Assembly: GCF_004795835.1 (NCBI RefSeq)
Contig: NZ_CP039249.1
Location: 1,980,501 to 2,044,500, forward strand
Origin: Sphingomonas sp. PAMC26645
Lineage (GTDB): Bacteria > Pseudomonadota > Alphaproteobacteria > Sphingomonadales > Sphingomonadaceae
Reading direction: 5' to 3'
Length of the DNA stretch: 64,000 nucleotides
Of this stretch, positions 8,200 to 17,355 are shown piece by piece; position 1 is the stretch's first letter; the number at the start of each line of letters is the position of its first letter. The notes under the pieces were generated by a model. The model saw only the letters and a program-made list of their open reading frames with translations. It was not told the DNA's origin and searched no databases. Both the position numbers and the translations under genes were made by a program.

Positions 8200-9882
8200 A
8201 TGGAAGACATGCAGATCGCAACGACGCTGTTCGCGGTATCGTTCCGTCAACGTGATGAGATCGCGGAGATTTTGGCAAGCGCAGGGGCCGGTGCGGGGTG
8301 GCAGGCGGCGGTCGTGGGCGATGCCGAAGGGTTGGAAAGCCGGTTCTTGGTAAGCGGTGCTGCGGTCGCGTTGATTGATGCGCGCGGTGCGCTCGACGAC
8401 GGACTTTCGGCGACGCGCAGGCTGGGCGGGTTGGTCGCCACCAACGGTGCGGCGTTGCTGGTGCTGGTATCGCGCGGCGATGTCGAGGCGATCGGCGAGT
8501 TCTTCGATGCGGGCGCGACGCAATTCCTGGCTAGTCCGGCGAGCGAAGGCGAACTCGTCCAGGCGCTGCGGTTCGCGGGGCGCCATGCCGCACGCGCATC
8601 CGGTGGCGCGATCGATCGACGCGGCATACCCGGCGCATCGCACTATGACAGGGAGACCGGCGAAGCGCGGCGCTGGATCGTCAGCCGTATCGCCGAGGAG
8701 CGGCCGGTGGCGGTGGTGCTGGTCGCGCTGTCGCGCCTCGACATCGTCAATGCGGCGCATGGCCGCCCCGCGGTGGATGGCCTGATCGAAGCGGCCGTGT
8801 TGCGCGCGGAGACGGTCGCGCGCCAGGCGATCGGCGTGGATGCGATGGTCGCGCGGCTCGGCGGGTCGGAGTTCGTGCTGGTGATCGAGGCGGCCGGGGA
8901 CGCGGTGACGGCGGCGATCACCGCGTTGGACGCGGCGCTCGCGCGACCGTTCGCGGTGGCCGATACGCGCGCGGTGCTCGGATGTCGCTTCGGCGTGGCG
9001 CAGCGCCAGCCGGGCGACGATGCGGCGGCGTTGCTGCGCCGCGCGAGCGAGGCGCTGGCAGAGGCAAAGGCGAGCGACGGATCGGTGCTGCACGTCGCGC
9101 TGCCCGACGGGGTCGCGCCGATCGACGCGCTGGCGATCGACCTGCACCATGCGATCGAGCGCGACGAGATCGATCTGCGCTGGCAGCCTCAGGTCGAGAT
9201 CGCGAGCGGCAAGATCACGGGGGTCGAGGCCTTGGCGCGCTGGAACCACCGGGCGCTCGGGCCGCTCGGGGCGGACACGCTGTTCGATGCCGCAGACCGC
9301 GCCGACCTGGGCATCGCGTTGTCGGACCATATCCAGCGACTAGTGCTGGCGCGTGCGGTCGCCTGGCCGGAGTTGTTGGGAACGTTGCGCGTGTCGCTGA
9401 ACCTGACGGCGGCGGATATCACCCGGCCGGGGTTTGCCGCGCTGTTCCTGGCGCGGATCGACGAGAGTGGCTTCCCCCGCGGGCGCCTGACGGTCGAGAT
9501 TACCGAGACTGGGTTGATCGAAGACCTCGCAGCGGCATCGGCGTTGTTGGCGGAACTGCGCGGGGCAGGGTGCCGGGTGGCGATCGACGATTTCGGGACG
9601 GGGTATTCGAGCCTCGCCTATCTGAAGTCGCTGCCGCTCGATTACGTCAAGATCGACAAGTCGCTGGTGCGGGACATCGACGGCAGCGCGCGCGACCGCG
9701 TGGTGGTCGCCGGCGCGATCACGATGGCGCGTTCGCTGGGGCTCGCGGTGATCGCCGAGGGGGTCGAGCGACCGTCGCAGCTCGAACTGCTCGCCGCGGG
9801 TGGATGCAGCCTGTATCAGGGGTTCCTGCTGTCGGAGCCGGTCGGCGAGGCGGCGTTGCTCGAACTGATGGCGAGAGAATGA
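8200..9882 (+). CDS. Cyclic-di-GMP protein: receiver-like domain, degenerate GGDEF, intact EAL
   Basis: 560 aa from the ATG at 8200; the earlier part of the open frame is antisense to moaA and was excluded. Residues 5-125 look like a receiver-type alpha/beta fold (ALIDARGA, FFDAGATQFLASPASEGELVQAL) without a convincing phospho-acceptor set. Residues 150-300 form a GGDEF domain whose signature is GGSEF (221-225), lacking the third-position Asp. Residues 305-560 are an EAL domain with QPQVEI, EAL (343-345), SLNLTAADI, ITETGLIED, DDFGTGYSS (463 on), VKIDKSLV, AEGVE and QGF (540), i.e. all usual catalytic positions. The likely activity is c-di-GMP phosphodiesterase with a non-cyclase GGDEF as regulator. 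No transmembrane segment. Confidence 0.85.
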   Translation: MEDMQIATTLFAVSFRQRDEIAEILASAGAGAGWQAAVVGDAEGLESRFLVSGAAVALIDARGALDDGLSATRRLGGLVATNGAALLVLVSRGDVEAIGEFFDAGATQFLASPASEGELVQALRFAGRHAARASGGAIDRRGIPGASHYDRETGEARRWIVSRIAEERPVAVVLVALSRLDIVNAAHGRPAVDGLIEAAVLRAETVARQAIGVDAMVARLGGSEFVLVIEAAGDAVTAAITALDAALARPFAVADTRAVLGCRFGVAQRQPGDDAAALLRRASEALAEAKASDGSVLHVALPDGVAPIDALAIDLHHAIERDEIDLRWQPQVEIASGKITGVEALARWNHRALGPLGADTLFDAADRADLGIALSDHIQRLVLARAVAWPELLGTLRVSLNLTAADITRPGFAALFLARIDESGFPRGRLTVEITETGLIEDLAAASALLAELRGAGCRVAIDDFGTGYSSLAYLKSLPLDYVKIDKSLVRDIDGSARDRVVVAGAITMARSLGLAVIAEGVERPSQLELLAAGGCSLYQGFLLSEPVGEAALLELMARE

Positions 9883-10304
9883 TGCGACCCATGATGCTAC
9901 CCTTCGCGATCGTCGCGATCGCAGCGCCCGCGATCGCGCAGACGCCCGCCAAAATCGCGATCCGCAAGGGCATGGAAGCGAGCGCGGCGGGCTGGAACGC
10001 GGGCGATCTCGCGCGGTTCATGGACATTTATGCGGACGACGCGGTGTTCGTGACGCCGAAGGGACTGCTTCGCGGCAAACCGGCGATTGCGGACAAATAC
10101 CGGTCCAGCTTCAGCGGCGCGGGCAATGCGCGCGGCAAGCTGTCATTCGCGTTCCTGGAGATGCGCGGTCTGGATCCGGCGCATGCGATGCTGTTCGCAC
10201 GGTGGACGCTGACCGGGGCGTCGACCAGCGAATCGGGCATGACGACTTTGGTGTTCGAACGGCGTGGCGGCGCGTGGAAGATCATTTCGGACCACAGCAG
10301 CTGA
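9879..10304 (+). CDS. Exported SnoaL/NTF2-like protein
   Basis: 141 aa. The ATG at 9879 overlaps the stop of the c-di-GMP gene (ATGA); a second ATG follows at once. An N-terminal signal peptide (MMLPFAIVAIAAPAIAQ, cleavage after AIA-Q) is followed by an NTF2-like cone: KGMEASAAGWNAGDLARFMDIYADDAVFVTPKG and GKPAIADKYRSSF, ending TLVFERRGGAWKIISDHSS, as in DUF4440/SnoaL-like proteins. It is probably periplasmic. The fold often binds small hydrophobic ligands, and no catalytic role can be assigned. Translational coupling to the EAL protein may only reflect tight packing. Confidence 0.75.
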   Translation: MMRPMMLPFAIVAIAAPAIAQTPAKIAIRKGMEASAAGWNAGDLARFMDIYADDAVFVTPKGLLRGKPAIADKYRSSFSGAGNARGKLSFAFLEMRGLDPAHAMLFARWTLTGASTSESGMTTLVFERRGGAWKIISDHSS

Positions 10305-10333
10305 ATGTCCGACGAACGATGTGGGAGGACACG

Positions 10334-11320
10334 ATGACAGAGCGGCTCGACCACGCGACCGCGGCGCGATTTGCCGGGCTGACGCTCGGGCATCTGACCC
10401 GCGAATGGCCGTACAAGCTCGACCAGGTGCTCGACGGGCCCGGTGACCTGGCGCTGCCGAAGACGCTGCATCCGGTGTTTCACGGCAGTTTCGACTGGCA
10501 TAGCTGCGTGCATGGCTGGTGGCAGGTGATGCGCCTCGCGCGCCTGTATCCAGGCATGGTGGAGGCCGCCGCGGTCGAGGCGCTGGCCGACCGGATGCTG
10601 GTGCCCGCGCTGATAGCGGGAGAGGTGGCGTATCTCGATCGGCCGGGCACCGGCGGGTTCGAGCGGCCCTATGGCTGGGGATGGCTGCTGGCGCTGCATG
10701 ACGAGTTGGCGCGGCGTCCCGATCGGCCTTGGGCGGCGGCGATCGAGCCATTGGCACGCGCGTTTGCGGCGCGGTTTGCAGCGTATCTGCCGAAGCTGAT
10801 CTACCCGGTGCGGAGCGGGAAGCATGACTGCACCGCGTTCGCTCTCGTCCACGCGCTGCGTTGGGCACGGACGCATGACGAGTCGCTCGCCGCACTGATC
10901 GAGGCGCGCGCGCGGGACTGGTATGGCGACGACCGCGACTGTCGGCCGTTCGAGCCTAGCGGAGAGGATTTCCTGTCGGCGACGCTGTGCGAGGCGGCGT
11001 TGATGAAGGACGTGCTCGGGGCGGAGTTCGCGCCGTGGCTGGCGGCGTTCCTGCCCGAGCCGTTCGGTCCGGCAACCGCGTCCCTGCGCTCCCCCGCGAT
11101 CGTCAGCGATCGGTCCGACGGCCGCCTCGCGCATCTCGACGGGGTCAACCTGTCGCGCGCGTGGTGTTGGCGGACGATCGCCGACGCGCTGCCCGATCCT
11201 GCCGCCGCGCGCGAGATCGCCGACGCACACCTGGCAGAGGCACTGCCGCATCTCGCGGACGATTACATGGGTGAGCATTGGCTGGCGACGTTCGCGCTGC
11301 TCGCGCTGGAGGCTGAATGA
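10334..11320 (+). CDS. DUF2891 family protein
   Basis: 328 aa from the ATG at 10334, preceded by GGGAGGAC at 7 nt. HPVFHGSFDWHSCVHGWWQVMRLARLYPGM near residue 50 and ERPYGWGWLLALHDEL near residue 115 are typical of the DUF2891 family, whose members are alpha-helical toroid-like proteins resembling glycan-processing folds. No signal peptide; cytoplasmic. GEDFLSATLCEAALM and LDGVNLSRAWCWRTIA are also conserved family blocks. Function not established. It follows the SnoaL-like gene in the same direction with a 29-nt gap. Confidence 0.8.
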   Translation: MTERLDHATAARFAGLTLGHLTREWPYKLDQVLDGPGDLALPKTLHPVFHGSFDWHSCVHGWWQVMRLARLYPGMVEAAAVEALADRMLVPALIAGEVAYLDRPGTGGFERPYGWGWLLALHDELARRPDRPWAAAIEPLARAFAARFAAYLPKLIYPVRSGKHDCTAFALVHALRWARTHDESLAALIEARARDWYGDDRDCRPFEPSGEDFLSATLCEAALMKDVLGAEFAPWLAAFLPEPFGPATASLRSPAIVSDRSDGRLAHLDGVNLSRAWCWRTIADALPDPAAAREIADAHLAEALPHLADDYMGEHWLATFALLALEAE

Positions 11321-11389
11321 TCTGAAGAGAAGGGGCTGGCGTAGCGGACTGCGCTGCCTACAGTCGCATCACTGAACGATAAGAGAGTG

Positions 11390-13498
11390 ATGATGCAAAG
11401 ACGCCTGCCGTTCCTGGCCTTGCTGGCCCTTTCCACGACCGCGTTGGCGCAGACACCGGCCCCCGCTACCGATCCGAATGCGTATCTCGAGGACATCCAC
11501 GGCACGCGTGCGCTCGATACGGTGAAGCGGTGGAACACGCAGTCGCTCGCCGCGCTCGAAGCCAAGCCGGGCTATGCGCGCTACCGCCAGCGCGCACTCG
11601 ACCTGTTGCAGGCGGACCGCCAGATCGCGACGCCCGACCAGATCCTTGGCGATCAGGTGCTGAACCTGTGGCAGGACAAGACGAACGTGCGCGGCCTGTG
11701 GCGGGTCGCGTCGCTGGCGTCGTTCACCAGCGGCAAGCCGGTGTGGCAGACGCTGATCGACGTCGACGCGCTCGGCAAGACGGAGGGCAAGAGCTGGGTG
11801 TGGAAAGGCGCGACGTGCCGCTCGCCGTCCTACGATCGCTGCATGGTCGCGCTGTCGAACGGCGGCGGCGATGCGGTCGAGGAGCGCGAGTTCGACATCC
11901 CCACGGGCAAGTTCGTCGCGGACGGTTTCGTTTTGCCGAGCTTCAAGACAGGGCTGAACTGGGCCGGGCCGGACGCGCTGTACGTGGCGACCGATTTCGG
12001 CGCCGGCAGCCTTACGAAATCAGGCTATCCGCGCACCGTGAAGCGGTGGCAACGCGGCACGTCGCTCGCGGCCTCGGCTACCGTGACGAGCGCGACGGCG
12101 GACGATGTCGGGATCGAGACCAACGTCTTCACCGATGGCGACCGGCGCTATCCGCTGGTGTCGCGCAACGTCGATTTCTTCCATTCGAAGCGCAGTCATA
12201 TCGCCGAGAATGGCCGGCTGGTGCCGTCGCCGTTGCCAGACGATGCCGAGATCAACGCCGTCCTCGATGGCCGGTTGATCGCGACGCTGGCGTCCGACTG
12301 GAAGGGGATTCCGAGCGGGTCGGTCGTGGCGTACAGCGTCCCCGACGTGCTGGCGGGACGCACGCCGACGATCGAACGCGTGCTGGTGCCGACCGCGACG
12401 CAGGCGGTGGAGCAGGTCGATTCGAGCAAGTCGGTGCTGTGGGTGAAGATGCTCGACGACGTCTCTGGCCGGCTCGTGTCGCTGACGCGCGGTGCGGATG
12501 GCATCTGGACGCAAGGCGTCGCGACGCTGCCGACCGCATCGACGATCCACCTCGAGGCGACCGCGGGCAAGGACGACGTCGCCTTCGCGGTGGTCGAAAG
12601 CTTCCTCAGCCCGCCCGCGCTCTATGCCGTCCGCCCAAATGCCAAGCCGGTCACCGTCGACACGCTGCCAGCGCGGTTCGATGCCTCCGCAATGCAGGTC
12701 GAACAGCGGTTCGCGACGTCGAAGGATGGTACGAAGATCCCCTATTTCCTCGTGCGCAAGAAGGGCGCGACGGGCCCGATGCCTGCGCTCGTCCACGCCT
12801 ATGGCGGGTTCCGCAATGCGCAGACACCGACCTATCTCGTCGACCAGCCCTATCGCTCGGGCCCGGCCGGGCTGTTCTGGGTCGAGGAGGGCAACGCGTT
12901 CGTGCTCGCCAACATCCGTGGCGGTGGCGAATACGGGCCGCGCTGGCACCAGATGCCGCTGCGCGAGAACCGGCAAAAGGCGTATGACGATCTCCACGCG
13001 GTCGGTGACGATCTTGTCCGGACCGGCGTGAGTGCCAAGCGGAAGATCGCCGTGTCGGGGCGGTCGAACGGCGGCCTGCTGGTCGGCGTCGCGATGGAGC
13101 AGCGTCCTGATCTCTACGGCGCGATCGTGATGGGATCGCCGTTGCTCGATATGCAGCGTTACTCGCATCTGTCGGCAGGCGCATCGTGGATCGGCGAATA
13201 TGGCGACCCGGACAAGCCCGCGGACTGGGCGTTCATCTCGAAATATTCGCCCTATCAGAACCTGAAGCGCGGCGTGCAATACCCGACGCCGTTCATCTAC
13301 ACCTCGACCGAGGACGACCGCGTCCACCCCGGCCACGCGCGCAAATTCGCCGCGCGGCTGGAAGCGTATCGCGATCCGTTCTTCTATTACGAGAACCCCG
13401 AAGGCGGCCACGCGGCGGGCGCCGACAAGATCGAGGACGCCAAGCGCGCCGCGCTCGTCACCGTCTATCTGAACGCGCAACTCGCGCCACAACGCTGA
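11390..13498 (+). CDS. Exported S9-family (prolyl oligopeptidase type) serine peptidase
   Basis: 702 aa from the ATG at 11390 (GTG at 11387 and ATG at 11393 are alternatives). A signal peptide (RRLPFLALLALSTTALAQ) is followed by EDIHGTRALDTVKRWN, which opens the seven-bladed propeller. The C-terminal alpha/beta-hydrolase domain has YGGFRNAQTP, ANIRGGGEYGPRWH, nucleophile GRSNGG, acid in TEDDRVHPGHA and base in EGGHAAG. The family cleaves short peptides, often after proline, here in the periplasm. A DUF885 gene follows after 17 nt, suggesting an exported peptide-scavenging unit. Confidence 0.9.
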   Translation: MMQRRLPFLALLALSTTALAQTPAPATDPNAYLEDIHGTRALDTVKRWNTQSLAALEAKPGYARYRQRALDLLQADRQIATPDQILGDQVLNLWQDKTNVRGLWRVASLASFTSGKPVWQTLIDVDALGKTEGKSWVWKGATCRSPSYDRCMVALSNGGGDAVEEREFDIPTGKFVADGFVLPSFKTGLNWAGPDALYVATDFGAGSLTKSGYPRTVKRWQRGTSLAASATVTSATADDVGIETNVFTDGDRRYPLVSRNVDFFHSKRSHIAENGRLVPSPLPDDAEINAVLDGRLIATLASDWKGIPSGSVVAYSVPDVLAGRTPTIERVLVPTATQAVEQVDSSKSVLWVKMLDDVSGRLVSLTRGADGIWTQGVATLPTASTIHLEATAGKDDVAFAVVESFLSPPALYAVRPNAKPVTVDTLPARFDASAMQVEQRFATSKDGTKIPYFLVRKKGATGPMPALVHAYGGFRNAQTPTYLVDQPYRSGPAGLFWVEEGNAFVLANIRGGGEYGPRWHQMPLRENRQKAYDDLHAVGDDLVRTGVSAKRKIAVSGRSNGGLLVGVAMEQRPDLYGAIVMGSPLLDMQRYSHLSAGASWIGEYGDPDKPADWAFISKYSPYQNLKRGVQYPTPFIYTSTEDDRVHPGHARKFAARLEAYRDPFFYYENPEGGHAAGADKIEDAKRAALVTVYLNAQLAPQR

Positions 13499-13515
13499 TC
13501 GTCAGGAATTCCAAG

Positions 13516-15294
13516 ATGCGTAATTTCCGTCTGTTGCTCAACGCCGCGATGCTTGCGCTGCCCGTTTCGTCTATCCCCGCGCCCGTCCTTGCCGCGCAAG
13601 CCGAGACGAGCGCGTTCGCGTCGCTCTCGAAGCGCTACGTCGATGGCCTGGCGCGCCTCAATCCGTCGTCGGCGACATCGCTCGGCGATCACCGCTTCGA
13701 CACGCAGATCACCGACATGTCCGCCGCAGGGCGTGCCAAGCGTGAGGCGTTCTCGAAGGCGATGCTCGCCGATCTCCAGCGGATCGACCGCAAAGCCCTG
13801 TCGCGCGAGGAGCAGGTCGACGCGGCGCTGCTCGACAATGCGCTGCGCTACGACATCTGGGATACCGAGACGCTCGGCGGCTGGGCGTGGGACCCGCAGG
13901 TCTATAACGACATCGCCGGCAGTTCGCTCTACTCGCTCGCCGCGCGGGACTTCGCGCCGTGGCCACAGCGCCTGAACGCGGCGACCGCGCGGATGGCGGC
14001 GCTCCCTGCATTGCTGGCCCAGGCACGCGCGAACATCGTGCCCGCCCGCGTACCGTCGATCTACGCGACGACCGTGGCGAAGCAGAACAGCGGCATCGTC
14101 GACATCGCCGAGAGCATGCTCGCCCCGCACAAGAGCGAATTGTCCGCAGCGGACGCCAAGCGGTTCGATGCGGCGCTCGTGACACTGAAGGCGGCGGTCG
14201 CCGAGCACCAGGTCTGGCTCGACAAGACGCTCGTGCCCGGCGCGAAGGGCGACTTTCGGCTGGGGGCAGCGCTCTACGACAAGAAGCTTGGCTTCGCGCT
14301 GCAATCCGACCTCACCCGGGCCGAGATCAAGCGCCGCGCGCAGGCTGCGATCGTCGACACGCGCGCGCAGATGTACGCGATCGCGCGCCAGATCTTCGGC
14401 GCCAAGAAGGGCGCGCTGCTGCTTCCCGACAAGCCGTCCGAAGCGCAGCAGCAGGCCGCGATTCAGCTCGCGCTCGAACTCACCTACGCCAAGCGCCCCG
14501 CCCGCGACGGCATGATCGACGCCTCGACCAAGGCGCTGGCACAGGCGACCGCCTTCGTCCGTGAGAAGGGACTGGTCGGCATGCCCGACAGCCCGGTGAA
14601 GATCATCACGATGCCCAAGTTCCAGCAGGGCGTCGCGGTCGCCTACTGCGATTCCCCCGGCCCGCTGGAGAAGAACCTCGGCACGTTCTTCGCCGTCTCG
14701 CCGATCCCCGACGACTGGACCGAGGCGCAGGCAACCTCGTTCCTCAGCGAATATAACGACTACATGATCCACGACCTCGCGGTGCACGAGGCGATGCCGG
14801 GGCATTACCTCCAGCTCGCGCACGCCAACGCGACTCAGTCGACGCTGCGCGCGGTGCTCGGTTCGGGACCGTTCGTCGAGGGCTGGGCGGTGTACGCCGA
14901 GGGCATGATGGCGGACGAGGGCTATCTGAACGGCGATCCGCTGTTCAAGCTCACCGTGCTCAAGATGCGGCTGCGCTCGATCTCGAACTCGCTGCTCGAC
15001 ATCGGCATCCACACCGAGGGCATGACGCGCGACCAGGCGATGCAGCTGATGACGCACACCGCGTTCCAGCAGGAGCGCGAGGCGGCGGGCAAATGGGTCC
15101 GCGCTTCGCTCGGCTCGACGCAGTTGCTGAGCTATTTCACCGGCTATTCGGAGCATATGGCACTGCGGGAAGAGGCCAAGAAGCGGCAGGGCGCGGCGTT
15201 CGATCTCAAGCGCTACAACGACTCGTTGCTCGCCCATGGTTCGCCGCCAGTGCGCTACGTCCGCGAACTGCTGTTCGACCTGCCGATCGGATGA
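13516..15294 (+). CDS. Exported DUF885 family protein (putative metallopeptidase)
   Basis: 592 aa from the ATG at 13516 (AGGA about 9 nt upstream). A signal peptide (NFRLLLNAAMLALPVSSIPAPVLA) precedes the DUF885 domain: NPSSATSLGDHRFD near the start, DLAVHEAMPGHYLQLAHA (about 420-437) with a His-Glu...Gly-His metal-type motif, and GWAVYAEGMM with a downstream Glu. The family resembles dicarboxypeptidases, but the biochemical role of most members is untested. It is probably periplasmic and co-transcribed with the S9 peptidase. The following 270 bp contain a decayed gene stub and no terminator that I could see. Confidence 0.85.
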   Translation: MRNFRLLLNAAMLALPVSSIPAPVLAAQAETSAFASLSKRYVDGLARLNPSSATSLGDHRFDTQITDMSAAGRAKREAFSKAMLADLQRIDRKALSREEQVDAALLDNALRYDIWDTETLGGWAWDPQVYNDIAGSSLYSLAARDFAPWPQRLNAATARMAALPALLAQARANIVPARVPSIYATTVAKQNSGIVDIAESMLAPHKSELSAADAKRFDAALVTLKAAVAEHQVWLDKTLVPGAKGDFRLGAALYDKKLGFALQSDLTRAEIKRRAQAAIVDTRAQMYAIARQIFGAKKGALLLPDKPSEAQQQAAIQLALELTYAKRPARDGMIDASTKALAQATAFVREKGLVGMPDSPVKIITMPKFQQGVAVAYCDSPGPLEKNLGTFFAVSPIPDDWTEAQATSFLSEYNDYMIHDLAVHEAMPGHYLQLAHANATQSTLRAVLGSGPFVEGWAVYAEGMMADEGYLNGDPLFKLTVLKMRLRSISNSLLDIGIHTEGMTRDQAMQLMTHTAFQQEREAAGKWVRASLGSTQLLSYFTGYSEHMALREEAKKRQGAAFDLKRYNDSLLAHGSPPVRYVRELLFDLPIG

Positions 15295-15323
15295 TGGCAG
15301 GCGGGTGCGCGTAAGGCATATCC

Positions 15324-15412
15324 CTGGTCGATCCGTTCATCGGTACGGGCGGCGAGGGGCATGTCTTGCCCGGCGCTGTACGCCGTTCGGAGGCACCGCG
15401 ACCCCTATTCGA
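15324..15412 (+). pseudogene. Glycoside hydrolase family 92 N-terminal stub
   Basis: In one frame, bases 15324-15380 encode LVDPFIGTGGEGHVLPGAV, the near-invariant N-terminal motif of GH92 alpha-mannosidases (V-[DN]-PFIGTGG-x-GH-x-x-PGA). A +1 shift then continues as TPFGG (15380-15394), the next conserved residues, before a stop. No start codon or signal peptide precedes it and the remaining ~700 codons are absent. It is a deletion scar between the DUF885 gene and mreB. It is too short to be a functional gene, but the match is too specific to be chance in my judgement. Confidence 0.6.
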
Positions 15413-15531
15413 TGATGCCGTATTAAGATTGCCGTCGTGATCGTCGTTGGGTTCGCCCGTCCGGGCGCAGAGCGATTGACGCGGATCGCACTACGCCGAC
15501 AGCGTATGGTTTCATACAGTGGCCACGGTAA

Positions 15532-16605
<1,074 letters not shown>

Positions 16606-16722
16606 GTTGGCGGAACGCCGGGACCCCCCGGTTTTAGCAACGTCCACATGCACTGCACGTCGCGAAGCTCTCAAACCCGACATCGGTTTTCAAGCGCTTG
16701 GCTCGATGACGGACAGAGGGGT

Positions 16723-16798
16723 TGGTGGGCCCGGCAGGAATCGAACCCGCAACCTAGCCGTTATGAGCGGCCAGCTCTAACCGTTGAGCTACAGGCCC
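16723..16798 (-). tRNA. tRNA with CAT anticodon, probably tRNA-Ile2 (lysidine-modified)
   Basis: On the minus strand the 5' GGGCCTG pairs with CGGGCCC, followed by discriminator A and encoded CCA (76 nt). The anticodon stem GCCG/CGGC closes CTCATAA with CAT. Acceptor pairs C4-G69 and C5-G68, which TilS uses to recognise tRNA-Ile2, are present. The body GGGCCTGTAGCTCAA is of the Ile2 type, unlike typical elongator Met. It should be charged with Ile after conversion of C34 to lysidine and read AUA. Automatic pipelines may call it tRNA-Met. Confidence 0.85.
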
Positions 16799-16862
16799 CA
16801 CCGGCGCCTGCGTTAGCGCAAGCGATCCGCCCGCAAAAGGGCGCACAAGCAAAACGGCAAAG

Positions 16863-16892
16863 AAAAAGGGCGCTCCCGAAGGAACGCCCTTT
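16863..16892 (-). terminator. Intrinsic terminator downstream of the lipoprotein gene
   Basis: On the minus strand AAAGGGCGTTCC-TTCG-GGAGCGCCCTTT folds into a stem with one mismatch and is followed by TTTTCTTT. It ends the 16935-17201 transcript. Confidence 0.8.
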
Positions 16893-16934
16893 CCGACACT
16901 AATACTCTATCGAGCGCGAACGCCCGACAGGGTC

Positions 16935-17201
16935 TTAGTTCATGTTGTCGGTCTTCTCGTCGGCAGCGTCACGGACGTTGTCGGCAGCTGCGTTCATGTT
17001 GTCAGCAGCGTTCTCGAGCACGTCGGTAGCGACTGCGTTCGAGGTGTTGTCCGCCATGGCGTCCATGTTGTCAGCCTGCATTTCCATGTTGTCAGCCAGC
17101 ATGTCCGCGTTGTTCTCAACTGCGGCGGCTTCTGGCGACTTGCTGCAGGCTGCGACGGACATCAGGCCGGCGGCAGCAGCGATCAGAACGATCTTCTTCA
17201 T
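16935..17201 (-). CDS. Small lipoprotein with repeated A-D-N-M units
   Basis: 88 aa from the ATG at 17201 (GGGAG 7 nt upstream; six further in-frame codons to 17219 are excluded). MKKIVLIAAAAGLMSVAAC is a lipoprotein signal with the lipobox VAAC, lipidated Cys about residue 19. The mature part is low-complexity: ADNM/ADNV recurs about every 7-8 residues (ADMLADNMEMQADNMDAMADN, AADNMNAAADNV), giving an amphipathic helix or coiled coil rich in Ala, Asp, Asn and Met. The plan matches the lipoprotein at 36289-36660. It likely sits on the periplasmic face of a membrane. Function unknown. Confidence 0.75.
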   Translation of the reverse strand: MKKIVLIAAAAGLMSVAACSKSPEAAAVENNADMLADNMEMQADNMDAMADNTSNAVATDVLENAADNMNAAADNVRDAADEKTDNMN

Positions 17202-17355
17202 TCGAATGCTCCCAAGCATAGTTTCACTCGCGGCCGACCCGATTGCCGTCGCGAAGTCACGTCAAATAGCGGCCCCCGGCGGGCGGTCAATCCGCTAAAT
17301 TCATCTGTCCGCAAGGTTTGCGGCAGAACGATGACAGATTGGTTCATGCAATTCG

